This document shows positions 1 through 7,863 of a stretch of 64,000 nt of DNA, one piece after another; the first letter of the stretch is position 1; each line of letters opens with the position of its first letter. A model generated the notes under the pieces. It had not been told where the DNA came from and made no database searches. It was given only the letters and a program-made list of their open reading frames with translations. The stretch is from a virus. The translations under genes and the position numbers were made by a program. The DNA is taken from the IMG/VR virus record IMGVR_UViG_3300044697_000009, positions 1 through 64,000 of that record, one strand, 5' to 3'.

Positions 1-1
1 A

Positions 2-85
2 TATATCGAAGTAATTGAAGAACAAAATGAGTATGATAAAATCTTAGATCATATGCCGATTCCCGGTGAAAACGAGTCGAACTAA
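2..85 (+). CDS. 3' end of an unidentified gene (partial)
   Basis: An open frame runs in from the left edge and ends with TAA at 83-85, sharing its last base with the ATG of the DNA polymerase gene (TAATG junction). Only about 27 acidic C-terminal residues are visible (ending PIPGENESN), too few to identify a family. The overlap suggests translational coupling with the polymerase gene. Confidence 0.6.
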   Translation, partial: YIEVIEEQNEYDKILDHMPIPGENESN

Positions 86-2220
86 TGTATGATAAACTCA
101 TATTTGGAAAAAATAATACCGAGAATGTAGTAAGTATTGAAATCAAAGACCATGAAGCTGAAATATTCACTGAGACTAAGGACGGAGTCACATCGTTTAA
201 GACTGGAAACAAATTCTGGATTCTCAGTCCTTATCCAGTTAAGACCGTCAATGGGTGGATAAAACTTCAAGGCGATCTTCACTATAAATTCGGATTATTG
301 TTTGACAATGAACGAGATTTCTTGAATACTAAACGTGGACTTCATGGAGACACGTATTCAATCTACGATAAAAAAGAAGCCTTCATGGTTGCACAAGGCT
401 TTACTAGTTTTAAAAACTTAAGTCTTAAAGATGTCTCAGTATTATCATTTGATATCGAGACAACAACCCTTGACCCTAATGCTCCTAATGCGAAGATATT
501 ATTAATCTCAAATACGTATCGTAAAGGAGATTTTACTGAAAAACGATTGTTCTGCTATGATGATTATGACTCAGTTTCTGAATTTATTGATGATTGGTGT
601 ACATGGGTTCGTGAAAAAAATCCGAGCATTCTTTGCGGGCATAATATCTTTGGATTTGACTTACACTATCTTAATACTATCGCTGTTATTAATAACACTA
701 CTCTGTCACTTGGTCGCGATAACTCCCCGATAAGATTTAATACATTTGAGTCAAAGTTTCGAAAAGATCAAACTCAGAATCTTTCTTATAAACGATGTTT
801 TGTCTATGGCCGAGAAATTGTTGATACTTACTTCCTTAGTATAAAATACGATACAGTAGCAAAGAAATACGAATCCTACGGATTGAAACAAATCATCAAG
901 ACTGAAGGCTTAGAGAAAACTAATCGCGTGTTTTACGACGCTTCAAAGATTCGTGATAACTACATGATTCCTGAAGAATGGAAAAAAATCAAGAAATATT
1001 GCGAAGATGACTCTGATGATTCTTTGGCGTTGTTTGATCTTATGGGTCCACCATTCTTTTATATGACCCGTAATATACCTAAGAGTTTTCAATCTGTATG
1101 TTATTCGGCAAGTGGAGCACAGATCAATTCAATAATGGTTCGTGCTTATCTTCAAGACGGCCATTCAATTCCTAAAGCATCTATGTCTGAAAACTTCGAA
1201 GGTGCTATTAGTTTTGGTAATCCAGGTATTTACACTAACGTTTTTAAAGCTGACGTTGCAAGTCTTTATCCGTCTATAATGATTCAATATGAAGTCTACG
1301 ATAAACAAAAAGATCCAAATGCGTATTTTAAACAACTAGTAAAAACATTTACTGAACTCAGACTTGAATACAAAAAACAAGCGAAGGAGAATAAATATTA
1401 TGATGATCTTCAGAATGCTTACAAAATTTTTATCAACAGTTGCTTTGGCTTCCTTGGGACTAACGGCCTCAATTTTAATTCTCCTGATAATGCTTCCTTT
1501 ATTACTTCTACAGGTAGAGACATCCTCACTACATCCATCAAATGGGCTGAAGAAAATGGCTTCAAAATCTGTAATGTTGACACAGACTCCCTTAGCATTT
1601 GCTTTATGGATGGCCGGGACTTCAATGGAGAAGTACACGATATACTTAGAAGACTTAATAACCTTTATCCAGCTCGTATTCGATTCGAAGATGACGGATA
1701 CTACAAAAAAGTAATTGTATTTAAAGCTAAGAATTATGTCTTGTGGGATGGGAAAAAAATCAAACAAAAGGGTTCAGCATTAAAAGCTGGAACAAAAGAA
1801 TTAGCATTGAAAGAATTTATGAATAAAATCGTAGATTCTATACTCAATGATAGACATGACTATACTGATATATACAATGAATACGTCAAGGAGATCTCAA
1901 ACATTACTGACATCAAACGTTGGAGTACTCGCAAGACGATTACAGATAAAGTAACTAACGCAGAAAGAACGAACGAACAAAAAGTATTAGATGCGATTAA
2001 AGGAACTGAAATCAAAGAAGGTGATAGGGCTTACTTTTTCTTTAAGTCAGATGACACTCTTTGTCTGATACAGAATTTCAATGGCGATTATTCTAGGACT
2101 AAGCTTCTTGAGAAACTTTATAAAACGGCGCAGATATTTGAGACTGTATTACCTGTAGATGATTTGTTTTTGAATTTTAAATTAAAACGTAACCAAGAAT
2201 TGTTGAAGCAAATTGCATGA
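85..2220 (+). CDS. Family B DNA polymerase with 3'-5' proofreading exonuclease
   Basis: Replicative DNA polymerase of 711 residues. The exonuclease motifs are visible in order: Exo I FDIET (about 122-126), Exo II GHNIFGFD (about 185-192) and Exo III YCEDDSDD (about 305-312). The polymerase motifs follow: motif A DVASLYPS (about 390-397), motif B KIFINSCFGFLG (about 447-458) and motif C VDTDS (about 498-502). All catalytic acidic residues expected of an active polymerase and exonuclease are present. The protein is short for family B and has no obvious terminal-protein (TPR) insertions, so I infer ordinary primed rather than protein-primed synthesis. The stop overlaps the next gene by 4 bp (ATGA), placing it in one operon with the glycosyltransferases. 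Family assignment is firm; the priming mode is inference. Confidence 0.95.
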   Translation: MYDKLIFGKNNTENVVSIEIKDHEAEIFTETKDGVTSFKTGNKFWILSPYPVKTVNGWIKLQGDLHYKFGLLFDNERDFLNTKRGLHGDTYSIYDKKEAFMVAQGFTSFKNLSLKDVSVLSFDIETTTLDPNAPNAKILLISNTYRKGDFTEKRLFCYDDYDSVSEFIDDWCTWVREKNPSILCGHNIFGFDLHYLNTIAVINNTTLSLGRDNSPIRFNTFESKFRKDQTQNLSYKRCFVYGREIVDTYFLSIKYDTVAKKYESYGLKQIIKTEGLEKTNRVFYDASKIRDNYMIPEEWKKIKKYCEDDSDDSLALFDLMGPPFFYMTRNIPKSFQSVCYSASGAQINSIMVRAYLQDGHSIPKASMSENFEGAISFGNPGIYTNVFKADVASLYPSIMIQYEVYDKQKDPNAYFKQLVKTFTELRLEYKKQAKENKYYDDLQNAYKIFINSCFGFLGTNGLNFNSPDNASFITSTGRDILTTSIKWAEENGFKICNVDTDSLSICFMDGRDFNGEVHDILRRLNNLYPARIRFEDDGYYKKVIVFKAKNYVLWDGKKIKQKGSALKAGTKELALKEFMNKIVDSILNDRHDYTDIYNEYVKEISNITDIKRWSTRKTITDKVTNAERTNEQKVLDAIKGTEIKEGDRAYFFFKSDDTLCLIQNFNGDYSRTKLLEKLYKTAQIFETVLPVDDLFLNFKLKRNQELLKQIA

Positions 2221-3143
2221 AACAAAAAGTTAACATATTACTTGCTGGTGGTGGAGCTGGAGACTTGCTGTGTGCATTAGTCGCAGTTGATTACAACATC
2301 AGGCATTATGACAACTGTACGTTTTATACATATGTACCAGATTATCTTCTTGAGTTCGCAAGACATGTTTTACCAAATGAAGCAATCGTGAGGTCATATA
2401 CCAAAGCTAAGTCTAAATACGATGCATCACTACCGGGAGTCACGACTCAATGGAATAATTCATTTCATACGGCAATGAGAACGCATCCTTTGGATTATTC
2501 ATTTCACGTACTTACAGATAAACATATTTATGACATCAACGAGAAGAACTATCTTAAGATCAATCCTGAAAGAATACATATCGAAAGATTTGAACTTCCT
2601 GAGAAATATGTAGTCTTCGCTTGTGCAGCTGTTGTACCAGTTAAAGAAATTCCAGTATCAACAATGAATCAAATCATAGACTACGTTTTAGCTAAAGGAT
2701 ATGTTCCGGTGTTCTTAGGTAAAACATTTGCTCATACTGGATATGGTGATGTTGCGATTCAAGCTTCACCTATAGATATTAATTTCAATAAAGGATTTAA
2801 TTTACTCAATAAGACTTCATTATTAGAAGCGGCGAAGATTATCCATGGAGCTAAAGCTTTTATCGGTGCTGATGGTGGACTTATGCATCTTGCCGGATTT
2901 ACAGACACCGAGATCCTAGCTTCATTTACATTAGCATCTCCTACACACCTAGCTCCAATTCGTAATGGAAGTCAGACGTATAAATTCCACGCAATAGAGC
3001 CTGATGACATGTCCGGTAAATATTATCAAACTAACACGAATTTCAACTTTGATGAAGACATGAGATTTTTTGATGGATGGGAAAAGGTTCGCGATTCAAT
3101 CACGGCAGATAAGTTTATTAAAGTCCTGGAGGAAATTCTTTGA
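2217..3143 (+). CDS. Glycosyltransferase, family 9-like (heptosyltransferase fold)
   Basis: A 308-residue GT-B type protein. The N-terminus has a glycine-rich first strand-loop (LLAGGGAGDLLCAL). Near residue 220 it carries GADGGLMHLAGF, equivalent to the D-S-G-x-x-H-L-A sugar-nucleotide site of ADP-heptose:LPS heptosyltransferases (GT9). Known relatives transfer heptose or other sugars from nucleotide sugars. Here the gene starts inside the polymerase stop (ATGA) and is followed by a second glycosyltransferase and a nucleotidyltransferase, so a phage-encoded glycosylation pathway acting on DNA bases, a virion protein or host surface sugar is plausible. The acceptor cannot be read from sequence. 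Family call is fairly secure, function is inferred. Confidence 0.75.
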   Translation: MKQKVNILLAGGGAGDLLCALVAVDYNIRHYDNCTFYTYVPDYLLEFARHVLPNEAIVRSYTKAKSKYDASLPGVTTQWNNSFHTAMRTHPLDYSFHVLTDKHIYDINEKNYLKINPERIHIERFELPEKYVVFACAAVVPVKEIPVSTMNQIIDYVLAKGYVPVFLGKTFAHTGYGDVAIQASPIDINFNKGFNLLNKTSLLEAAKIIHGAKAFIGADGGLMHLAGFTDTEILASFTLASPTHLAPIRNGSQTYKFHAIEPDDMSGKYYQTNTNFNFDEDMRFFDGWEKVRDSITADKFIKVLEEIL

Positions 3144-3790
3144 AGACTCTTTTATTCGCACCTTGTTATTTGAATGAAGGTGAGAGATTACAAAGAAATA
3201 TTAAATGGTTGAACTATTATTTGCCGATGCAAAATAAAGAATTAAATTTCGATTCTATTTATTTGGTTGATAATTCTTCATCAAAAGAAAAATTAGATGT
3301 ATTAAAGTCTCAATTCAAAAATGCGCCAATAGAAATTTATGAAAGAAAGGTTCATCTTCCTCGTTGGAAAACCAATGCCTATCCTTATTGGTATGTAGGT
3401 TTTGCTAAAGCTTTAGAATATGCAATAAAAAATGAATATTCTAAAATCTTACACATAGACAGTGATGTATATTTATTGAATAAGAATATCTGCGATTATG
3501 TCAATAACGCCAATACCGGGTGGATTGCATTTTGGTGTAGTATGTATAACTATCCAGAAACTACTTTCCAAATAATTAATCAAGATAATTTCCAACTCGC
3601 TCATCGTTGGTTTACCGAGGATTTTTTAGAATTCTATCCAGAAGATATAGCCGAAACCAGGATACCGTTTACTTATGTAGAAAAAAAATTCAATGGTGAT
3701 AGATTTGGGGAAAAATTATTACAACAAAACGATTCAATGGATTATTATGGCCAATGTCCAGTTGATATTACATTAAAGTTTAGGGGTTGA
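3140..3790 (+). CDS. Putative GT-A fold glycosyltransferase
   Basis: A 216-residue protein read from a TTG start at 3140 that overlaps the previous stop (TTGA) and is preceded by a good Shine-Dalgarno sequence GGAGG. The N-terminus (LLFAPCYLNEGERL) and the following YLVDNSS resemble family 2-like glycosyltransferases. HIDSDVYLL (residues about 105-113) supplies the DxD metal/nucleotide-sugar binding motif. It probably works with the neighbouring GT9-like enzyme and the nucleotidyltransferase on one glycan or modified base. Substrate and acceptor are unknown. Confidence 0.65.
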   Translation: MKTLLFAPCYLNEGERLQRNIKWLNYYLPMQNKELNFDSIYLVDNSSSKEKLDVLKSQFKNAPIEIYERKVHLPRWKTNAYPYWYVGFAKALEYAIKNEYSKILHIDSDVYLLNKNICDYVNNANTGWIAFWCSMYNYPETTFQIINQDNFQLAHRWFTEDFLEFYPEDIAETRIPFTYVEKKFNGDRFGEKLLQQNDSMDYYGQCPVDITLKFRG

Positions 3791-3791
3791 T

Positions 3792-3968
3792 ATGAAATTT
3801 CTTAAGAACTTTATATTTGGAGCTTTTGTACTTCCTATTGCATTCGTGCTTATGATAACAATACCTGCAATTCCGTCATTTTTAGCGTATATAAAAAGTA
3901 ATCTATTATGGCTTCTTTTATATTTACCATGTCTTGGATTGGTTTATGCTATAGAGGAAAATAAATGA
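3792..3968 (+). CDS. Small two-helix membrane protein
   Basis: A 58-residue ORF lying exactly between the glycosyltransferase stop and the nucleotidyltransferase start; its TGA overlaps the downstream ATG. Two hydrophobic stretches (about residues 5-30 and 36-53) with a short polar turn, ending YAIEENK, predict a small integral membrane protein. No family recognised. Tight coupling on both sides supports it being real. Confidence 0.6.
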   Translation: MKFLKNFIFGAFVLPIAFVLMITIPAIPSFLAYIKSNLLWLLLYLPCLGLVYAIEENK

Positions 3969-4579
3969 AAGCTATTATACCTTGTAGCGGATTTGGTTCT
4001 AGAATGAACATGAAACCCAATCAATCTAAAGAACTGTTACTAGATTCTAAAGGTAAGTATATTATTGAATACTCTATGGATTTATGTGAAGACTATGGTA
4101 TAGAACCATTATTTATTACTCGTCCTGAGAAAGAAGACCTAATACATTACCTAAAAGCTAATGATCTCAATGTGTTAGTTCAACCTCCCGGAAAAGAATG
4201 GGCCGAGACTGTACACAACTCTAAAGACCACTGGGACTCTAAAAACATACTTATCCTACCTGATACTCGTTTTACACCAACAAACGCAATACAGCAAGTA
4301 ATAGACGCTTTAAACTTCGGTTCTGAGGTAGTCTTTGGTCTTCATAGAGTCTCAGATGTATCTCAATGGGGTAATGTTACTATCAGTCAGTATTGTGAAA
4401 AACCCAAAGAAACGACTGAAGGATATGCATGGGGAATTATAGGGTTTACAGACTATGCAGGAGATTCTTTATTTCGTAAAATGCAGACAAATGACTATAA
4501 CTACCATAGTTTTAACACTAACTACGTATTTCTTAATACTTTCAAAGATTTAACTAGGACAGGAGTGATTGATGATTAA
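3965..4579 (+). CDS. Sugar nucleotidyltransferase-like protein
   Basis: A 204-residue protein resembling the N-terminal Rossmann part of glucose-1-phosphate thymidylyl/uridylyltransferases. The signature IPCSGFGSRM followed by PNQSKELL matches the nucleotide-binding G-x-G-x-R-M...K motif, and ILPDTRF supplies the metal-binding acidic residue. It is shorter than RmlA-type enzymes (about 290 residues) and lacks the C-terminal part. By family it would activate a sugar-1-phosphate with an NTP, feeding the two glycosyltransferases immediately upstream. Substrate unknown; a degenerate regulatory role is possible. Confidence 0.7.
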   Translation: MKAIIPCSGFGSRMNMKPNQSKELLLDSKGKYIIEYSMDLCEDYGIEPLFITRPEKEDLIHYLKANDLNVLVQPPGKEWAETVHNSKDHWDSKNILILPDTRFTPTNAIQQVIDALNFGSEVVFGLHRVSDVSQWGNVTISQYCEKPKETTEGYAWGIIGFTDYAGDSLFRKMQTNDYNYHSFNTNYVFLNTFKDLTRTGVIDD

Positions 4580-4814
4580 TTTTCTAAAACGATTATTCAA
4601 ACGAAACCGCCGTGAGGAAGTAGCCCCCCAACTATCAGATGCAACAGAAGGTGTCGATTTAATCGCAAAACAGTTATCTCAGGAACAAAATAATGTAGTA
4701 TCTTTGCGCCCCGAATATAATAACTATAATTACGAGGTCCTTGAGACTGTTATAACGAATAAAATGGCGGAAGAAATTAAACAAGCCTATAGTACGGAAA
4801 CAAAAGATGAGTAA
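4572..4814 (+). CDS. Hypothetical small protein with basic N-terminus
   Basis: 80 residues from the ATG at 4572, chosen over a TTG one codon upstream because AGGAG lies at 4561-4565. The start overlaps the nucleotidyltransferase stop. The N-terminus is very basic (KRLFKRNRR) after a short hydrophobic start, and the rest is polar. No family recognised; could be a peripheral membrane or nucleic-acid binding protein. Confidence 0.5.
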   Translation: MINFLKRLFKRNRREEVAPQLSDATEGVDLIAKQLSQEQNNVVSLRPEYNNYNYEVLETVITNKMAEEIKQAYSTETKDE

Positions 4815-5034
4815 AGTCATCAGTCTTGAAGACATTAAGCAGTCTAAGAAATCTAAAGTAATCGCAGAAGAACTCGATATCTGTATAAACATTCTTAGGC
4901 TAACTATTAAGGGTTTAAGGCTCTTTAGGTATTACTCTCCAATCCAAGACTTATTACCTCAACTTCAAGACACGAAGACTATACTTGAAATCCATAAAAA
5001 CCAACAACTTAATCTGATCGATCATGACGAATGA
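4807..5034 (+). CDS. Hypothetical protein, probably helical
   Basis: 75 residues, overlapping the upstream stop by 8 bp. Mostly charged/leucine heptad-like sequence, predicted alpha-helical. No recognised domain. Retained because of operon position and overlap; its role is unknown. Confidence 0.5.
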   Translation: MSKVISLEDIKQSKKSKVIAEELDICINILRLTIKGLRLFRYYSPIQDLLPQLQDTKTILEIHKNQQLNLIDHDE

Positions 5035-5135
5035 TGTTGAAGGATTCAATGACCTAGACGCAAGCGAAGGTATTGGAGTATCAACTACCCAAGACTTTAA
5101 CAATAATTGTGATAGGTCTAGAAAAGGATTTAAAA

Positions 5136-6119
5136 ATGGATATTTTAGAAGAAATAAAAGGTTTTATTCAAGAAGCTGCAAAAAAGTTCAACGTAGAACC
5201 GTTTAATGTAACACCTGCTCAGTTCTGGCTTGTGTCAGAGAATATCACGGAATGGCAATTAAGAAAACGTGGTGGATTTACCGCTGTTCGAGATGCCTTA
5301 TTCCCTAAAAAAGACTCAATTGATCCTAATAAAAAAGCCAAAGTCTTGATTTTTGATATAGAGACTGCTCCTATATTAGCCCATGTATGGCAACTTTGGG
5401 ATCAGACTGTAGGATTAAATCAGATTGAAAACGATTGGCATGTATTAAGCTGGTCTGCTAAATGGCTTGATGATCCAGAAGATAAGATTATGTACATGGA
5501 TCAACGTAATGCTAAGAATATTGAAGATGACAAAGAAATCCTTGAAGGAATATGGAAACTTCTTGACGAAGCAGATGTTGTCATTACTCAAAATGGCAAA
5601 GCATTTGACCAGAAAAAGCTTAATGCTAGATTTGTTATGAACGGTATGCAACCACCTAGTACGTTTAAACACATTGACACTAAGGTTATAGCTAAGAAGC
5701 ACTTTGCTTTTACTAGTAACAGTCTTGAGTATATGACCTCCCATCTCTGTACGAAATATAAGAAACTCAAACACGCTAAATTCTCGGGGTTTTCGTTATG
5801 GAAAGCATGTCTTGAAGGTAATCTAGAAGCATGGGAAGAAATGAGAATCTATAACAACCATGACGTTCTTAGCCTTGAAGAATTATATAAAAAACTCGCT
5901 CCATGGGATAACTCAGTAGATTTCAATATTTACCATAACGGACTTGAGAATACTTGTTCTTGTGGTAGTTCTGATTTCATTAAATACGGCCTTCATCACA
6001 CTAAAACTGGTGTATTTCAACGCTATAGATGTAAGAAATGTGGTTCTGAAACACGGGATTCATCTAACCTTCTGTCTAAAGAAAAACGTGCAAGTCTAAA
6101 AAAACCAACTAATCGTTAA
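5136..6119 (+). CDS. PolB-like DEDDy 3'-5' exonuclease with C-terminal zinc ribbon
   Basis: 327 residues from the ATG at 5136; AAAGGA lies 7 bp upstream, which favours this start over a TTG 21 codons earlier. The core is an RNase H-like 3'-5' exonuclease: DIET (residues 74-77, Exo I), NGKAFD (153-158, Exo II) and YNNHD (239-243, Exo III, Y-type). The C-terminus has two cysteine pairs (C274/C276 and C299/C302) forming a probable zinc ribbon. The N-terminal 55 residues look like a small helical DNA-binding module (QLRKRGGF). This is a second, stand-alone exonuclease beside the polymerase's own proofreading domain. It may act in recombination, end processing or host DNA degradation; which one is not shown by sequence. 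Confidence 0.8.
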   Translation: MDILEEIKGFIQEAAKKFNVEPFNVTPAQFWLVSENITEWQLRKRGGFTAVRDALFPKKDSIDPNKKAKVLIFDIETAPILAHVWQLWDQTVGLNQIENDWHVLSWSAKWLDDPEDKIMYMDQRNAKNIEDDKEILEGIWKLLDEADVVITQNGKAFDQKKLNARFVMNGMQPPSTFKHIDTKVIAKKHFAFTSNSLEYMTSHLCTKYKKLKHAKFSGFSLWKACLEGNLEAWEEMRIYNNHDVLSLEELYKKLAPWDNSVDFNIYHNGLENTCSCGSSDFIKYGLHHTKTGVFQRYRCKKCGSETRDSSNLLSKEKRASLKKPTNR

Positions 6120-6127
6120 GATTTTAC

Positions 6128-6156
6128 TTGACTTTTTATATAATATGTGATATAGT
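6128..6156 (+). promoter_or_regulatory. Sigma70-type promoter
   Basis: TTGACT (-35) at 6128-6133, a 17-bp AT-rich spacer and TATAGT (-10) at 6151-6156. It predicts a start near 6163 and a short leader carrying a strong AAAGGAGG ribosome site before the ATG at 6183. The same TTGACW/TATAGT architecture recurs at 7535, 34027 (minus) and 50882 (minus). Confidence 0.8.
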
Positions 6157-6182
6157 ATACCTATAATCAAAGGAGGATTATT

Positions 6183-6401
6183 ATGAAAAATTATCTCGTA
6201 CCTGAAAACATTCTCAAGAACATGCTTTATATTGTTACTCGTCAACCGTATGGTGATGTTGCAGATCTAGTTAAAAACATTGAAGCAAATGTTCGAGTCT
6301 CGCCAGTCGTCGATGCAGAACCCGAAGCTTCTGTTGTAGAAACCCAACCCGATACCCAAGCCGTTAGTAATCAAACCGAAGCTCCTCAACAAGCTAACTA
6401 A
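6183..6401 (+). CDS. Hypothetical small acidic protein
   Basis: 72 residues, first gene after the promoter at 6128-6156, with AAAGGAGG before the ATG. The N-terminal half is helical; the C-terminal half is a low-complexity P/E/V/Q tail (for example VVETQPDTQAV). No family recognised. Strong expression signals suggest an abundant early protein. Confidence 0.6.
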   Translation: MKNYLVPENILKNMLYIVTRQPYGDVADLVKNIEANVRVSPVVDAEPEASVVETQPDTQAVSNQTEAPQQAN

Positions 6402-6410
6402 GGAGATAAA

Positions 6411-6755
6411 ATGGCCGGAGGCAAGAAATTCGATCAAGGCAAGCCTCGTTTGTCGCTAGTTAGTTCAGATGGAATTGAAGAAGTTGCAAAAGTCGCAACC
6501 TTCGGCGCTCTTAAATACGATGACCATAACTGGCGAAATGGATTTAAATGGTCTAGAGTATTAGATGCTGCAATGAGACATTTGAATAAATATAACCGAG
6601 GTGAACGTATTGATTCAGAAAGTGGGTTATCTCACTTAGCTCATGCTGCGTGGAATCTTCTTGCGTTGATAGAATTTGAGAAACACAACATCGGCGAGGA
6701 TGATTTATTTAAGGGTTATAAAGATGAAGAAAACAAGTCTTCTAACGAAGATTAA
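6411..6755 (+). CDS. dATP/dGTP diphosphohydrolase-like (MazZ-related) protein
   Basis: 114 residues with AAGGAG before the ATG. It matches the dATP/dGTP diphosphohydrolase N-terminal family (MazZ/DUF5664): GALKYDDHNWRNG, then AAMRHLNKY, then DSESGLSHLAHAAWN, a MazG-like all-alpha arrangement with an E/D-rich metal site. MazZ in aminoadenine (Z-genome) phages hydrolyses (d)GTP to the monophosphate feeding PurZ, but many phages carry this domain without PurZ. Neither PurZ nor DatZ is visible here and the polymerase is family B, so a dNTP pool role or defence against nucleotide signals is equally possible. Family call fairly secure. Confidence 0.75.
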   Translation: MAGGKKFDQGKPRLSLVSSDGIEEVAKVATFGALKYDDHNWRNGFKWSRVLDAAMRHLNKYNRGERIDSESGLSHLAHAAWNLLALIEFEKHNIGEDDLFKGYKDEENKSSNED

Positions 6756-7056
6756 GAATTTATTACTCCCGATTCGCGTTTCAGACGTATCTAAGCTTCC
6801 ATTCTATAAAACTACTCCGCAAGGACGTAAAGCCGTAGTTAATAAACTCGACGTATATTATTTAACTGGCGATAGATGGATTCCAAAAGAAATTAAGTCA
6901 GACCCACATACAAGAAACACGGAAGACGATTTCAAACTCATGGAATGGGGTTATGATCATAGAGACCCTGTAAGGACCAGAAATGGGCAAAACGAAACCG
7001 GAGGATCAGCTCCGCAAGTTACTGAGGGAACAGAAATTAGAAATCAGGCGACTTGA
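6724..7056 (+). CDS. Hypothetical protein
   Basis: 110 residues from the ATG at 6724, overlapping the end of the MazZ-like gene in another frame. A start 16 codons earlier is possible but less likely because it overlaps more and AAGGG lies just upstream of 6724. Basic N-terminus, then a WIPKEIK...HTRNTEDDF region; no family recognised. Confidence 0.5.
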   Translation: MKKTSLLTKIKNLLLPIRVSDVSKLPFYKTTPQGRKAVVNKLDVYYLTGDRWIPKEIKSDPHTRNTEDDFKLMEWGYDHRDPVRTRNGQNETGGSAPQVTEGTEIRNQAT

Positions 7057-7237
7057 AAGGGAAGTAAAGCAATTACGTAAACACCAACAACCTCAACAAG
7101 AACCTAAAGACAAGCCGAAGAAACAAATGAATCCCATGTGTTATGATTGCGGTAAGTCCGAATTCACTAGAATGGATATAGGAAACCGAAGTTATTACGT
7201 CTGTGATTTATGTGGTTATAGAGAACGAATCTCATGA
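6983..7237 (+). CDS. Coiled-coil zinc-ribbon protein
   Basis: 84 residues. The first 35 form a highly charged coiled coil; the C-terminus has CYDCG and CDLCGY, a two-CxxC zinc ribbon. It overlaps genes on both sides and precedes the endonuclease VII-like gene. Probably nucleic-acid binding; no specific family recognised. Confidence 0.6.
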   Translation: MGKTKPEDQLRKLLREQKLEIRRLEREVKQLRKHQQPQQEPKDKPKKQMNPMCYDCGKSEFTRMDIGNRSYYVCDLCGYRERIS

Positions 7238-7524
7238 CTAAAAAAGATAAAGCTAAAGACTATCATCTAAAACGAACCTATGGCATTACCTTAAAGCAAT
7301 ATAAGAAAATGCTTAAGGATCAAAACAATTCCTGTAAAATCTGTAAACGTCATGAATCAGAATTCTCTAATTCTTTAGCTGTAGATCATGATCACAAAAC
7401 CAATGAGATTCGCGGCCTCTTATGCTTTGTGTGCAATAAATTAATCGTTGGACGACATAACAAAGACTCTGTAAAAAAACTTGTTGAATACATTCTGCCA
7501 GAATACGAATTAATAAAGAAATAA
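7234..7524 (+). CDS. Endonuclease VII-like HNH nuclease
   Basis: 96 residues of the recombination endonuclease VII family (T4 gp49 type). Zinc-binding C34/C37 and C64/C67 flank the catalytic segment VDHDHKTNEIRGLLC (50-64), with the conserved N68 after the second cysteine pair. T4 gp49 resolves branched DNA before packaging. This protein lacks the long C-terminal dimer extension of gp49 and is close to the minimal domain length, so it may instead be a nicking or homing-type enzyme. Start overlaps the previous stop (ATGA). Confidence 0.8.
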   Translation: MTKKDKAKDYHLKRTYGITLKQYKKMLKDQNNSCKICKRHESEFSNSLAVDHDHKTNEIRGLLCFVCNKLIVGRHNKDSVKKLVEYILPEYELIKK

Positions 7525-7534
7525 CATTTTTCTC

Positions 7535-7563
7535 TTGACTTTTTACTAGAACTGTGGTATAGT
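7535..7563 (+). promoter_or_regulatory. Sigma70-type promoter of the envelope cassette
   Basis: TTGACT at 7535-7540, 17-bp spacer, TATAGT at 7558-7563. The predicted start is about 7570, only about 3 nt before the ATG at 7573, which has no ribosome site, so the first gene may be translated from an essentially leaderless message. Confidence 0.8.
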
Positions 7564-7572
7564 GGATGAATA

Positions 7573-7839
7573 ATGGATAAAGTTCAAAATATTATTAAAA
7601 CAATATTATCTAAAATGAACTTACTGAGTTACGATGAAAAGCTCAGTCTTACTAATCTCATAGTTTATATTTTTACTGCTATAACTGCTTTTAGATTATT
7701 ATTTGCCAATGTCACTATACATTTCTCTCATGGATCTTGGAACATCCCAGATCTTAATATTTCAGTAGTTCTTCCAATGCTGTTTGGACTTTTAAATTAT
7801 GGCCATAAAAGATATATTAATGATAATAACTCAGACTAA
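7573..7839 (+). CDS. Small membrane protein
   Basis: 88 residues with hydrophobic segments around 26-45 and 62-76 and a charged C-terminus (KRYINDNNSD). First gene of a run of seven membrane or exported products. Translation start appears leaderless. No family recognised. Confidence 0.6.
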   Translation: MDKVQNIIKTILSKMNLLSYDEKLSLTNLIVYIFTAITAFRLLFANVTIHFSHGSWNIPDLNISVVLPMLFGLLNYGHKRYINDNNSD

Positions 7840-7863
7840 GGTTAAAAACCAGGAAGGTAATGA

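Noticed and set aside
1336-1767. Leftward and rightward frames inside the DNA polymerase gene
   Set aside because: They overlap the polymerase motif B and C coding region completely and show no domain or start signal.
5024-5206. A 60-codon rightward frame starting at the end of the 4807 gene
   Set aside because: Its second half lies entirely inside the exonuclease gene in another frame, and the sequence is low-complexity without a domain. The 5136 start of the exonuclease has its own ribosome site. It could still be a short coupling peptide, but evidence is too thin.
6411-6755. Claim that this is a Z-genome (2-aminoadenine) phage
   Set aside because: Only the MazZ-like gene is present in the window; PurZ and DatZ are not seen and the polymerase is family B. 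The family also occurs in phages with ordinary DNA.
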